This document shows positions 53,334-61,272 of a stretch of DNA of 64,000 bases, piece by piece (position 1 is the stretch's first letter; each line of letters starts with the position of its first letter). The notes under the pieces are model-generated. The model ran no database searches and was not told where the DNA came from. It was given only the letters and a program-made list of their open reading frames with translations. The stretch is from NCBI RefSeq assembly GCF_026810505.1, contig NZ_CP101750.1:4369254-4433253 (forward strand), read 5' to 3'. The translations under genes and the position numbers were made by a program. This stretch comes from Streptomyces sp. Je 1-369 (GTDB taxonomy: Bacteria; Actinomycetota; Actinomycetes; Streptomycetales; Streptomycetaceae).

Positions 53334-54533
53334 ATGACGGAAACGGGACACAGGGACGGCGGCGGAACCGGCCTCGGCGACGGCACGCGGGCGGTCCGGG
53401 TCGGGCTGCCCGAGCCGGTGAAACACGAGCCGACACTGCCCGGGCCGGTCTTCGCCGCGCACTTCCACCTGCCGGGCGACCACACGGGTGGCTATGCCTA
53501 CGGACGCGACGAGAACCCCACCTGGACTCACCTGGAGCGCGCCATCGGCGAGCTCGAGGCGCCGGGTGCAGACTCAGGTTCGGACTCGGGTTCGGACTCA
53601 AGGGCGGGCGTCGAGACCCTGGTCTTCGCCTCCGGTATGGCCGCGATCTCGGCCGTCCTGTTCTCGCAGCTGCGCGCGGGGGACGCGGTGGTCCTGCCGG
53701 ACGACGGCTACCAGGTTCTTCCGCTGGTCCGCGAGCAGCTCACGGCGTACGGCATCGAGGTGCGCACCGCCCCGACCGGTGGCGACGCCCAGCTCGACGT
53801 CCTGGACGGCGCCAAGCTGCTGTGGATCGAGACGCCGTCCAACCCCGGCCTCGACGTGTGCGACGTGCGGCGGCTGGCCGACGCGGCGCACGCGCGCGGC
53901 GTGCTGGTGGCGGTCGACAACACCCTGGCGACGCCGCTCGGCCAGCGGCCTCTCGAACTCGGCGCGGACTTCGCGGTGGCCAGCGGTACCAAGATGCTCA
54001 CAGGCCACGGCGACATCCTGCTGGGGTACGTCGCCTGCCGTGACGCGGAACTGATCGCGTCGGTGCGGCGCTGGCGCAAGATCGTCGGGGCGATCCCGGG
54101 GCCGATGGAAGCCTGGCTCGCGCACCGCTCGCTGGCCACGCTCCAACTGCGCGCCGACCGGCAGAACGCGAATGCCCTCACTCTCGCCGAGGCTCTGCGC
54201 GGACGCACCGAGGTTGCGGGGCTGCGCTATCCCGGGCTGCCCGACGACCCCTCGCACAAGGTGGCCTCCCGACAGATGCGCCGCTTCGGCTGCGTGCTCT
54301 CCTTCACGCTGCCCACGCGTGCGCGTGCCGAGCGTTTCCTCGAAGCGCTGCGTCTGGTCGACGACGCGACGAGCTTCGGCGGTGTCCGGTCGACGGCCGA
54401 GCGCCGTGGACGCTGGGGTGGTGACGCCGTTCCGGAGGGCTTCATCCGCTTCTCCGCTGGCGCCGAGGACCCCGACGATCTCGTGGCGGACGTACTGCGT
54501 GCGCTGGACGAGGCGGCCGCAGCAACCGACTGA
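53334..54533 (+). CDS. Cys/Met metabolism PLP-dependent enzyme (cystathionine gamma-lyase type)
   Basis: 399 residues, ATG 53334. The fold I features are LVFASGMAAISAVLF, IETPSNPGLDVCD, VDNTLATPLGQRPLELGAD and the PLP lysine in ASGTKMLTGHGDILLG. It is annotated in relatives as cystathionine gamma-lyase or gamma-synthase; which reaction it performs cannot be told. An acidic Ser/Asp insert (ADSGSDSGSDSRAG) follows the first 80 residues. It is followed by a perfect 14-bp terminator stem. Confidence 0.9.
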   Translation: MTETGHRDGGGTGLGDGTRAVRVGLPEPVKHEPTLPGPVFAAHFHLPGDHTGGYAYGRDENPTWTHLERAIGELEAPGADSGSDSGSDSRAGVETLVFASGMAAISAVLFSQLRAGDAVVLPDDGYQVLPLVREQLTAYGIEVRTAPTGGDAQLDVLDGAKLLWIETPSNPGLDVCDVRRLADAAHARGVLVAVDNTLATPLGQRPLELGADFAVASGTKMLTGHGDILLGYVACRDAELIASVRRWRKIVGAIPGPMEAWLAHRSLATLQLRADRQNANALTLAEALRGRTEVAGLRYPGLPDDPSHKVASRQMRRFGCVLSFTLPTRARAERFLEALRLVDDATSFGGVRSTAERRGRWGGDAVPEGFIRFSAGAEDPDDLVADVLRALDEAAAATD

Positions 54534-54589
54534 CCTGCCTCGGGCGGCGCGCCGGCCGACGCGCGGCACTCGCCCCGGCTACGTACAAC

Positions 54590-54628
54590 GAACGGTCCGA
54601 GCCTCCCCCTTCGTGGCTCGGACCGTTC
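54590..54628 (+). terminator. Terminator after the PLP enzyme gene
   Basis: GAACGGTCCGAGCC (54590-54603) and its exact complement (54615-54628) form a 14-bp stem with an 11-nt loop, 56 bp after the stop codon; no T-run. Confidence 0.8.
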
Positions 54629-54634
54629 CGCCCA

Positions 54635-54796
54635 TCAAGCCCAGTCGTCCGCGGCACGCACCGACCAATCATGCGCCCGCGCAATGTGCGGCATGACGAG
54701 TGCAAGCCCCTCCAGGGCCTCCTCGGTGTCGCCGAACGAGGGCGCGGCTGGTCCGCGATGTTTCACGTGGAACAGTCCGGGCCACATTTCCCCCAT
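54635..54796 (-). CDS. Small hypothetical protein containing a parS-like site
   Basis: 53 residues from ATG 54796: MGEMWPGLFHVKHRG, then a helical-looking tail ending DWSVRAADDWA. Codon choice is streptomycete-like (high third-position GC) and the frame ends just before the terminator. The start overlaps the Nudix start on the opposite strand. FHVKH is encoded by the near-parS. There is no clear ribosome site, so the call is tentative. Confidence 0.4.
   Translation of the reverse strand: MGEMWPGLFHVKHRGPAAPSFGDTEEALEGLALVMPHIARAHDWSVRAADDWA
54760..54773. other. parS-like site, one mismatch
   Basis: GTTTCACGTGGAAC differs from the parS consensus only at 54770 (G for A). It lies 22 bp upstream of the Nudix start and within the small minus-strand frame. 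Confidence 0.7.
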
Positions 54797-55277
54797 GACC
54801 GTCCGACCTGTGGTCAAGCGCACCGCACGCGCCGTCCTGCTGGACGGTGACGACCTGATCCTGATCAAGCGCACCAAGCCGGGCGTCGATCCGTACTGGA
54901 TCACTCCGGGAGGCGGTGTGGAGGCGGAGGACGACTCCGTCGTCGAGGCGCTCCATCGTGAGGTCCATGAAGAACTGGGCGCCAAAATCACCGACGTGGT
55001 GCCCTGCTTCGTCGACACCGTTGAGCACATCGGCGAGGACGGCGGCGCGACCGGCGTAAAGGTGCAGCACTTCTTCGTCTGCCGCCTGGAATCCATGGAC
55101 CTCGGTCAGCGGCACGGCCCCGAGGTCGAGGAGCCGTGCGGCGAGTACGAGATCGTGCACGTGCCGTTCACCCGAGTTGGCATCGCCTCGGTCCATCTCG
55201 TCCCGCTGTCCCTGCGGCACTACTTGGACGGCAACATCGAGGGCGTACGCGCGATGCACGCCCCCGATCTGGGCTAG
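54795..55277 (+). CDS. Nudix hydrolase
   Basis: 160 residues from ATG 54795. The Nudix box is complete: GGGVEAEDDSVVEALHREVHEELGA fits GX5EX7REUXEEXGU (split here: G-x5-E, then REVHEELG). The protein hydrolyses a nucleoside diphosphate linked to another group; substrate is unknown. Start codon overlaps that of a minus-strand small frame, and a near-parS lies just upstream. It is convergent with the globin-reductase gene, 20 bp apart. Confidence 0.93.
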   Translation: MTVRPVVKRTARAVLLDGDDLILIKRTKPGVDPYWITPGGGVEAEDDSVVEALHREVHEELGAKITDVVPCFVDTVEHIGEDGGATGVKVQHFFVCRLESMDLGQRHGPEVEEPCGEYEIVHVPFTRVGIASVHLVPLSLRHYLDGNIEGVRAMHAPDLG

Positions 55278-55297
55278 GGCTGCCTACTGCCTACTGC

Positions 55298-56617
55298 CTA
55301 GTTTGAGGCCACCAGTTCCTCTACCGAGTCGTGGCGGATCCGGCCCTCCGGGATGCCGATGTCCCGCAAGGCGTCCACGCCGTTGCGGATCATGCCGGGC
55401 GGTCCCGAGAGGTACGCGTCGTACTCGTTCCACGGGCCGTACTCGCGTACGGCCTCCGGCAGTTGTGCCTGCTGGTCGACGACCGGCCGGACGGCGAGCC
55501 AGGGGTGGGACCGCTGGAGGCGCAGCATCGTGTCGATGTCGTACAGGTCGTGGTCGGTGCGTGCTCCGTAGAACACCTCAACAGGACGCCGTCTGCCGTG
55601 CTCCGCGACGTCCTCGACGAGGGCCTTGATGGGCGCGATGCCCGTGCCGCCGCCCAGACAGAGCAGTCCGCTGTCGGTGGTGTGGTCGACGGTCATCGAA
55701 CCGGCGGGCGGGCCGAGCCGCAGCACGGCGCCGGGGCGGGCGTGGTGTACCAGGGCGTTGGAGACCCAGCCGGCCGGCACGGCCTTGACGTGGAAGGACA
55801 GCAGGCCGTCCGGGCGCGGGGCCGACGCGAAGGAGTAGTGCCGCCAGACCCGGGGCCACCAGGGGGTCTCCAGGCTCGTGTACTGCCCTGCGACGAAGGG
55901 GTACGGCTGGTTGGGCCGGACCGTGACGACAGCGATGTCAGGGGTCCTGAGATCGTGCGAGACGACCTCGGCCAACCACCACGCGGGGGCGCGCATCTCG
56001 TCCTCGGCAGCCGCGTCGATCATGATCTGGGAGATCGTCGTGTACGTCCGGACCCAGGCGGCTTCGGTCTCCTCGTCCCAGGTCGCGCTCGCGTACCGGC
56101 TCAGCGAGCCGATCAGGCATTCGCCGACGGCCGGATAGTGCTCGGGCTGGGTGCCGTACTTCCGGTGCCCGTGTCCGAGGTTCTTCAGGTACGGGACGAG
56201 CACGTCGGTGTGGTCGATGTGCTCGGCCGCGGTCAGCAGCGCCTTGAGGATGCGGTCCCGCTGGGCGTCCATCGCCGCGGGGAACAGGGCGCGGAGTTCG
56301 GGATGTCGGGTGAAGAGCAGCGCGTAGAAGTACGAGGTGGCCTTGTCGGCGACGGGCGCTATCTCGGCCATCGTGCGCTGCACCAGGACGGCGTCGGCGG
56401 AGGCCTTCTGCGCCGGGTTCACCTGCCGGACGGATATCGGGGGCGCTGTGGACTGGGCCTGAGGGGGCGGAGCCTGGCGCTGTGACACTCCCTGCGCCTC
56501 CGGGATGGCGGGTATTCGCCCGTCCTCCGGACCCTGTTGCGGATTGCACGGGGTAAACCAGTCGCCTCCGTCGCCGGGCGTGCCGTCATCGGCCGACGTG
56601 GTGGTCGGAGCGTCCAT
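55298..56617 (-). CDS. Globin-coupled FAD/NAD(P)H reductase (flavohemoprotein-like)
   Basis: About 439 residues from ATG 56617 (GAGG six bases ahead; ATG 56638 also possible). A disordered, Pro/Gln-rich head of about 75 residues is followed by a globin domain (AEIAPVADKATSYFYALLFTRHPELRALFP, proximal His in NLGHGHRKYG). The C-terminal half is a ferredoxin-reductase module: RHYSFASAP for FAD and LCLGGGTGIAPIKAL for NAD(P)H. Similar proteins detoxify nitric oxide by dioxygenation. The long head is unlike classical Hmp. Confidence 0.92.
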   Translation of the reverse strand: MDAPTTTSADDGTPGDGGDWFTPCNPQQGPEDGRIPAIPEAQGVSQRQAPPPQAQSTAPPISVRQVNPAQKASADAVLVQRTMAEIAPVADKATSYFYALLFTRHPELRALFPAAMDAQRDRILKALLTAAEHIDHTDVLVPYLKNLGHGHRKYGTQPEHYPAVGECLIGSLSRYASATWDEETEAAWVRTYTTISQIMIDAAAEDEMRAPAWWLAEVVSHDLRTPDIAVVTVRPNQPYPFVAGQYTSLETPWWPRVWRHYSFASAPRPDGLLSFHVKAVPAGWVSNALVHHARPGAVLRLGPPAGSMTVDHTTDSGLLCLGGGTGIAPIKALVEDVAEHGRRRPVEVFYGARTDHDLYDIDTMLRLQRSHPWLAVRPVVDQQAQLPEAVREYGPWNEYDAYLSGPPGMIRNGVDALRDIGIPEGRIRHDSVEELVASN

Positions 56618-57044
56618 GCTGTGCCTCGCCTCGAACATCTCTCGGTCGGTCTGCGCACTCCCTGCCGGAAGCTGCCTGCTGTCCCCGCTCTGTCTCTGTC
56701 CCCGCTCTACCTGCTGTCCCCGCTCATCTGCCTCGATGGCCGATATGGCGACATTGAACCCCGGCCCACCTGACCCTACGGACAAGTAGGCCGAGAATGT
56801 GACATTGGCCGCAGCCCCCTCATCGCAGCATCCCATTCCCCACAGCCGCGACGGCCGCATAACAGGAAGTACGGGTTCTCGATCTCTATGCCCCGTTAGG
56901 CTTCATTCACCTGCGCGCCGCGCTCCGGAGTATGGAGAGACGCACCCGGCGCGGACCTTGATCGACCATACCGGCAGCCGCTGAACGTACAAGTGTCTGG
57001 CCGTCGGCCTCGAATTCGAGGGACGCGCCTGCCAATTGCCTCAT
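56618..57044. other. Intergenic region upstream of the globin-reductase gene
   Basis: It contains short repeats of TGTCCCCGCTC (56681-56728) and an AGAATGTGACATTGGCC stretch near 56793 that resembles a neighbouring GATATGGCGACATTGAACC (56742-56760), perhaps a duplicated operator for the minus-strand gene. I see no coding sequence. The right end abuts a HAD remnant. Confidence 0.5.
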
Positions 57045-57289
57045 TTACCCGTCGTGCCGGACCAATTCGTACGCCTTACGCAGATCACGCCCTACATAGG
57101 AGTGGGTTGCCAGGCTCACCAGCCGTTGATCCGCATTGGCCGCCACGGCAACCGGCACCGCGCCGAACACTCCAGGTCGGAAAGCGAGTCGCCGTACGCT
57201 ACGCAGTCACTCCTGCCCACCCCGAACTCTTCACAGAGGCGGTCCGTGATCTTCACCTTGAAGGTGCAGGCGAGCCATGTGGGCCGAGG
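57045..57289 (-). pseudogene. Frameshifted C-terminal remnant of a HAD phosphatase
   Basis: On the minus strand the frame from 57289 reads ...ACTFKVKITDRLCEEFGVG, then SDCVAYGDSLSDLE, which is HAD motif IV (GDSxxD). After Glu, one base is missing (near 57172); shifting frame by one restores FGAVPVAVAANAD and RLVSLATHSYVGRDL to a stop at 57045. This joined sequence matches the end of SerB/HAD-type phosphatases. Upstream is a stop codon and no N-terminal half. So it is a decayed, 5'-truncated gene with a one-base deletion. Confidence 0.78.
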
Positions 57290-57319
57290 CTAGTGTCGGC
57301 GGAGACCGCTCGTCCTCGT

Positions 57320-57333
57320 GTTTCACGTGAAAC
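57320..57333. other. parS: parS, perfect match
   Basis: GTTTCACGTGAAAC, intergenic between the HAD remnant and the GNAT gene, 66 bp upstream of the GNAT start. Confidence 0.92.
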
Positions 57334-57398
57334 GAACAGCTGAACCGTGGCCGAAAGCTACGTGGTTCTGCCCACAAACGGCTGGACGCCGGGGATGT

Positions 57399-58316
57399 AT
57401 GTCAGACAGCCTGGCCCGCGTGTCGACACCTTCCCTCTCCGCACCGCCCATCCGCCGACTGACCCCCCGCGATCTGCAGGTCTGCGCCGATCTGTCCGAG
57501 GACCGGGGCTGGCCTCGTGAAGAGCACAAGTGGGGCCTGCTGCTGTCGGCCGGAACGGGCTACGGGATCGACGCCCCTGATGGCAACGGCCTCATGGGCG
57601 CCTACGTAGTGACCCAGTACGGTCCTCCCGGGCGTCCCGCCCTCGCGGCGATCGGCATGGTCCTCGTGGCAGAGCGGTACGCCCGCCAGGGCGTCGGCCG
57701 CAGGCTGATGCGGAACGCGGTCGACGAAGCCGGCCGCACCCCCCTGACCCTCCACGCGACCCCGAACGGCCGCCCCCTCTACGAGCAGCTCGGCTTCGAG
57801 GTGATCGGTCGGGCCGAGATGGTCCAGGGGCACTTCACCCCGGCGAAAGCCCTGGGAGCCCGTGGAGCGCTGGGAGCCCCGTGCGAGGTCACCACCCGGC
57901 CGGCCACCGCGGAAGACCTGATTTCCATCCTCCGGCTCGACACCGAGGTCTTCGGCCACGACCGCATGCATGTGATCACCAGGCTCCCCGCCTTCACGGA
58001 CCAGCTGCGGGTCGCGGAGGCCGACGGCGAGATCGTCGGATACGCGGGCGCCTGGCCCAACATGGCCACCCATGTCGTGGGGCCGCTCGTCGCGCGGGAC
58101 ACCGAAACCGCGAAGGCTCTCATCGCCTCCCTCGGCGCCGGTACGGACCGGCCGCTGCGCACCGACATCGACGTACGGCACGAAGAGCTGCTCGCCTGGG
58201 TGAAGCAGAACGGTCTCGAATCCGTCGCCTTCAACACCGTGATGGCGTACGGCGTGCCGGAGTTGCCCGGCGACTGGACCCGCCGTTTCGCTCCGCTGAC
58301 CGTCGCGGCGGGCTGA
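57399..58316 (+). CDS. GNAT-family acetyltransferase
   Basis: 305 residues from ATG 57399 behind CCGGGG (longer frame to 57318 would run through parS and is rejected). The N-terminal GNAT domain has the acetyl-CoA loop in VAERYARQGVGRRLMRNAV; the C-terminal half is a second GNAT-like domain (about 165-300), as in the double-domain family of streptomycetes. Substrate unknown. A strong terminator follows. Confidence 0.9.
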   Translation: MSDSLARVSTPSLSAPPIRRLTPRDLQVCADLSEDRGWPREEHKWGLLLSAGTGYGIDAPDGNGLMGAYVVTQYGPPGRPALAAIGMVLVAERYARQGVGRRLMRNAVDEAGRTPLTLHATPNGRPLYEQLGFEVIGRAEMVQGHFTPAKALGARGALGAPCEVTTRPATAEDLISILRLDTEVFGHDRMHVITRLPAFTDQLRVAEADGEIVGYAGAWPNMATHVVGPLVARDTETAKALIASLGAGTDRPLRTDIDVRHEELLAWVKQNGLESVAFNTVMAYGVPELPGDWTRRFAPLTVAAG

Positions 58317-58356
58317 CCCCACCGCAGGCCCCAGACCGCAGGCCCCAGACCGACGC

Positions 58357-58397
58357 GAGAAGGCCCGCCCCCGGGTTCACCGGGGGCGGGCCTTCTC
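58357..58397. terminator. Strong bidirectional terminator
   Basis: GAGAAGGCCCGCCCCCGG (58357-58374) pairs exactly with 58380-58397 over 18 bp around a GTTCA loop, between the convergent GNAT and HbpS-like genes. A 14-bp direct repeat (AGACCGCAGGCCCC) lies just before it. Confidence 0.9.
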
Positions 58398-58428
58398 GTA
58401 CGCCGTACGCCCGTACGCCACTGACCTG

Positions 58429-58863
58429 CTACGCGAGGGCCTCGACGGCCACCGTCGCGAAGCCGTGGTCCTGCTCGGGCGCGCCGCCACCGACACCGAC
58501 CGCGCCGATCAGACGGCCGTCCCGGTGGACCGGCACTCCGCCCGCGATGAAGAGCAGGGGCCGGTCGAGGGCGGTGGGCAGGGTGTGGAAGAGGCCGCCG
58601 GGCTGGACCGCGTCGACGAGGTCGGCGGTGGGGGCGTCCAACTGGAGGGCGGTGTAAGCCTTGCGGGTGCTGGTCTCACCGGAGATCAGCACAGCCCGGT
58701 CGTCGCGTCGGAAGGCGAGCAGGTGGCCGCCCGCGTCGAGGACGGTGACGCTGACCGTGACACCGGCTTCTTCAGCGGCGCGGCGGGCGGCGGCGACGAG
58801 GGCCTCGGCGTCCCCGATGGTCAGCGGGGCGACGGCGGTGGGAGTGGGGGTGGTGGTGCTCAT
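58429..58863 (-). CDS. HbpS/GlcG-family heme-binding-like protein
   Basis: 144 residues from ATG 58863 with AAGGAG eight bases ahead. The DUF336 (HbpS/GlcG) fold is recognised by VTVLDAGGHLLAFRRDDRAV, STRKAYTALQL and IGAVGVGGGAPEQDHGFA. S. reticuli HbpS binds heme and modulates the SenS sensor kinase, but this copy has no signal peptide and no sensor nearby, so it may simply be a GlcG-like cytoplasmic protein. It lies downstream of the MFS gene on the same strand, 70 bp apart. Confidence 0.88.
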   Translation of the reverse strand: MSTTTPTPTAVAPLTIGDAEALVAAARRAAEEAGVTVSVTVLDAGGHLLAFRRDDRAVLISGETSTRKAYTALQLDAPTADLVDAVQPGGLFHTLPTALDRPLLFIAGGVPVHRDGRLIGAVGVGGGAPEQDHGFATVAVEALA

Positions 58864-58933
58864 GAGGGGTTTCTCCTTGCGGGGTAGTGCTGTGGGGGGA
58901 ACTGAAGAGGGCTGTGGAGGGGGGGTGTGAGGG

Positions 58934-60142
58934 TCAGTGGTGGACGGGTGTCCGCTGCTCGACAGGTGCCGCGCTCGCCACGACCGGGCTGGGAGCTCCG
59001 GAGCGGCGCTCCAGGGCGGCCGACACGAGGGCCAGGACGAGCGCGGAGGCGGCGAGCACCGCGCCGACCCAGTTGGGGGCCGTGTAGCCGAGTCCGGCGG
59101 AGATGACGAGACCACCGAGCCAGGCCGACAGCGCGTTGCCCAGGTTGAAGGCACCGATGTTGACGGCGGAGGCGAGCGTCGGGGCGCCCGAGGCGTAGTC
59201 CAGGACGCGCTTCTGCAACGGCGGCACCGTCGCGAAGCCCAGCGCTCCGATCAGCAGGACCGTCACGGCGGCCGCGACCTTGTTGTGCGCGGTGAGGGTG
59301 AACAGGGCGAGCACCAGGGCGAGTGAGCCGAGCGTCACGTACAGCATCGGCATCAGCGCACGGTCCGCGAACCGGCCCGCGACGAGGTTCCCGCCGACCA
59401 TGCCGAGCCCGAAGAGAACGAGCAGCCAGGTGACGGAGGAGTCCGCGTAACCGGCGACGTCCGTCATCATCGGCGTGATGTAGGTGATGGCCGCGAAGAC
59501 ACCGCCGAAGCCGAGCACCGTCATCGCCATGGCGAGCAGCACCTGTACGTTGCGGAAGGCGCCGATCTCGTCGCGCAGCCGTACGCCTTCGGGCTTGGGC
59601 AGGTCCGGTACGAGCTTGGCGATGCCGAACAGGCCGACCACGCCGAGCGCGGCGACGATCACAAAGGTGATCCGCCAGCCGATGGCCTGTCCCACGAGCG
59701 TGCCGAGCGGAACGCCGATCACGTTGGCGACCGTGAGGCCGGAGAACATCATGGCGATCGCCCCGGCCTTCTTCTCGGGAGCCACCAGTTCGGCCGCGAC
59801 GACCGAACCGATGCCGAAGAAGGCGCCGTGGGCGAGGGAGGCGACGACGCGGCCTGCCAGCATCACGCCGAAGATGGGAGCCACGGCGGAGAGCAGGTTG
59901 CCGACGACGAAGAGGCCCATCAGCAGCATCAGCATCCGCTTGCGCGGGATCCGGGTGCCGATGGCGGTCATCAGGGGAGCGCCGAGCACGACGCCGAGGG
60001 CGTAGCCGGTCACGAGGAAGCCGGCCGTCGGGATGGAGACACCGAAGTCACCCGCGACCTCGGGAAGCAGCCCCATGATCACGAACTCGGTGGTTCCGAT
60101 TCCGAAAGCCCCGATCGCGAGGGCCAGAAGCGCGAGAGGCAT
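58934..60142 (-). CDS. MFS transporter (DHA1 drug-efflux type)
   Basis: 402 residues from ATG 60142. Twelve hydrophobic helices are visible; LALAIGAFGIGTTEFVIMGLLPEVAGDFGVS and GYALGVVLGAPLMTAIGTRIPRKRMLM are the DHA1-family signatures (AraJ/PbuE/chloramphenicol group). The tail is Ala/Pro/Val-rich. It is divergent from a MarR regulator, with an inverted TTGCA repeat in the gap, so it is probably induced by a MarR ligand. Confidence 0.93.
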   Translation of the reverse strand: MPLALLALAIGAFGIGTTEFVIMGLLPEVAGDFGVSIPTAGFLVTGYALGVVLGAPLMTAIGTRIPRKRMLMLLMGLFVVGNLLSAVAPIFGVMLAGRVVASLAHGAFFGIGSVVAAELVAPEKKAGAIAMMFSGLTVANVIGVPLGTLVGQAIGWRITFVIVAALGVVGLFGIAKLVPDLPKPEGVRLRDEIGAFRNVQVLLAMAMTVLGFGGVFAAITYITPMMTDVAGYADSSVTWLLVLFGLGMVGGNLVAGRFADRALMPMLYVTLGSLALVLALFTLTAHNKVAAAVTVLLIGALGFATVPPLQKRVLDYASGAPTLASAVNIGAFNLGNALSAWLGGLVISAGLGYTAPNWVGAVLAASALVLALVSAALERRSGAPSPVVASAAPVEQRTPVHH

Positions 60143-60192
60143 GGATCTACCTTCCAAACGATTGCAGGTGCGCTTAACGTGCGTCCACAATA

Positions 60193-60217
60193 GTTGCAGA
60201 CGCGGGCTATATGCAAC
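60193..60217. promoter_or_regulatory. Candidate MarR operator
   Basis: GTTGCA (60193-60198) and TGCAAC (60212-60217) form an inverted repeat, and further ATTGCAGG copies occur at about 60161 and 60226. They lie in the 139-bp gap between divergent MFS and MarR genes. Confidence 0.6.
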
Positions 60218-60281
60218 CGATGGATATTGCAGGGGTGGACTACCCTGGGTGCAGCCGCTCCGGGACGGAGGACCAAGAGCC

Positions 60282-60734
60282 ATGACAGCGACAGACCCCG
60301 CACTGACCGCGCTCGCCCAAAGCTGGTGCGCCCTCTCCCTGCTCCACGGGAAGATCGAGGCCTATGTGGAGCGCGCCCTACAGGCCAAGCACGGCCTGAG
60401 CGTGCGGGAGTACGGCCTCCTGGACGTGCTCAACCGCCAGCACGACGGCGAGGGGGGCCACCTGCAGATGAAGCAGGTCGCCGACGCCGTGGTGCTGAGC
60501 CAGAGCGCGACCACACGCCTGGTGACCCGGCTCGAGGAGCGCGGCCTGCTGGCCCGCTATCTGTGCCCCACCGACCGTCGGGGCATCTACACCGACGTCA
60601 GTGAAGCCGGTGCCGCGCTGCTCGCCGAAGCGCGGCCCACGAACGACGCCGCCCTGCGCGAAGCGCTCGACGAGGCCGCGCGGAACCCGGAGCTCGCCCC
60701 ACTGGTCAACGCTGTCGAAACGCTGCGCGCGTAG
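60282..60734 (+). CDS. MarR-family transcriptional regulator
   Basis: 150 residues from ATG 60282. The wHTH is LQMKQVADAVVLSQSATTRLVTRLEERGLLAR followed by the wing CPTDRRGIYTDVSEAG. It dimerises through N- and C-terminal helices. The divergent MFS gene is the likely target. A GNAT gene follows 22 bp downstream and may be in the same operon. Confidence 0.93.
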   Translation: MTATDPALTALAQSWCALSLLHGKIEAYVERALQAKHGLSVREYGLLDVLNRQHDGEGGHLQMKQVADAVVLSQSATTRLVTRLEERGLLARYLCPTDRRGIYTDVSEAGAALLAEARPTNDAALREALDEAARNPELAPLVNAVETLRA

Positions 60735-60756
60735 CCGCACGCATAGGCTGCGCACC

Positions 60757-61209
60757 ATGGGAGATCTTGAGATACGCCCCGCTGTCGCCGCTGACCTGCC
60801 CGCCATCGTGGGCATGCTCGCCGATGACCCCTTGGGCGCGACACGTGAGTCGCCGGACGACCTCACCCCGTACGTCACCGCGTTCGAGCGGCTGGCCGAA
60901 GACCCGAACCAGCATCTGGTTGTAGCCGAGCGCAAGGGGCGCGTCGTCGGCACACTCCAGCTCACGATCGTTCCGGGGCTCTCCCGGAAGGGCGCCACCC
61001 GCTCCATCATCGAAGGCGTGCGCGTGCATGCCGACGAGCGGGGCAGCGGGCTCGGCACACAGTTCATCGAATGGGCCGTTGCGGAATCCCGGCGCCAGAA
61101 CTGCCAGTTGGTGCAGCTGACGTCCGATGCCACGCGCACTGACGCCCACCGCTTCTACGAGCGACTCGGGTTCGAGGCGTCGCACCTGGGCTTCAAGTTG
61201 TCTCTCTGA
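60757..61209 (+). CDS. GNAT-family acetyltransferase
   Basis: 150 residues from ATG 60757. It shows the GNAT core: EGVRVHADERGSGLGTQFIEWAV (acetyl-CoA loop) and the terminal HRFYERLGFEASHLGFKL. Short neighbours suggest it is co-transcribed with the MarR gene, perhaps modifying a toxic small molecule. Substrate unknown. A perfect parS lies 38 bp beyond the stop. Confidence 0.9.
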   Translation: MGDLEIRPAVAADLPAIVGMLADDPLGATRESPDDLTPYVTAFERLAEDPNQHLVVAERKGRVVGTLQLTIVPGLSRKGATRSIIEGVRVHADERGSGLGTQFIEWAVAESRRQNCQLVQLTSDATRTDAHRFYERLGFEASHLGFKLSL

Positions 61210-61247
61210 CGCTGGGATCAGCCGTAGCAGCCGTACGACGGGGGTCT

Positions 61248-61261
61248 GTTTCACGTGAAAC
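61248..61261. other. parS: parS, perfect match
   Basis: GTTTCACGTGAAAC with an extra flanking pair (T...A), in the gap between convergent GNAT and serine hydrolase genes. Confidence 0.93.
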
Positions 61262-61272
61262 AGACCGAGGAA

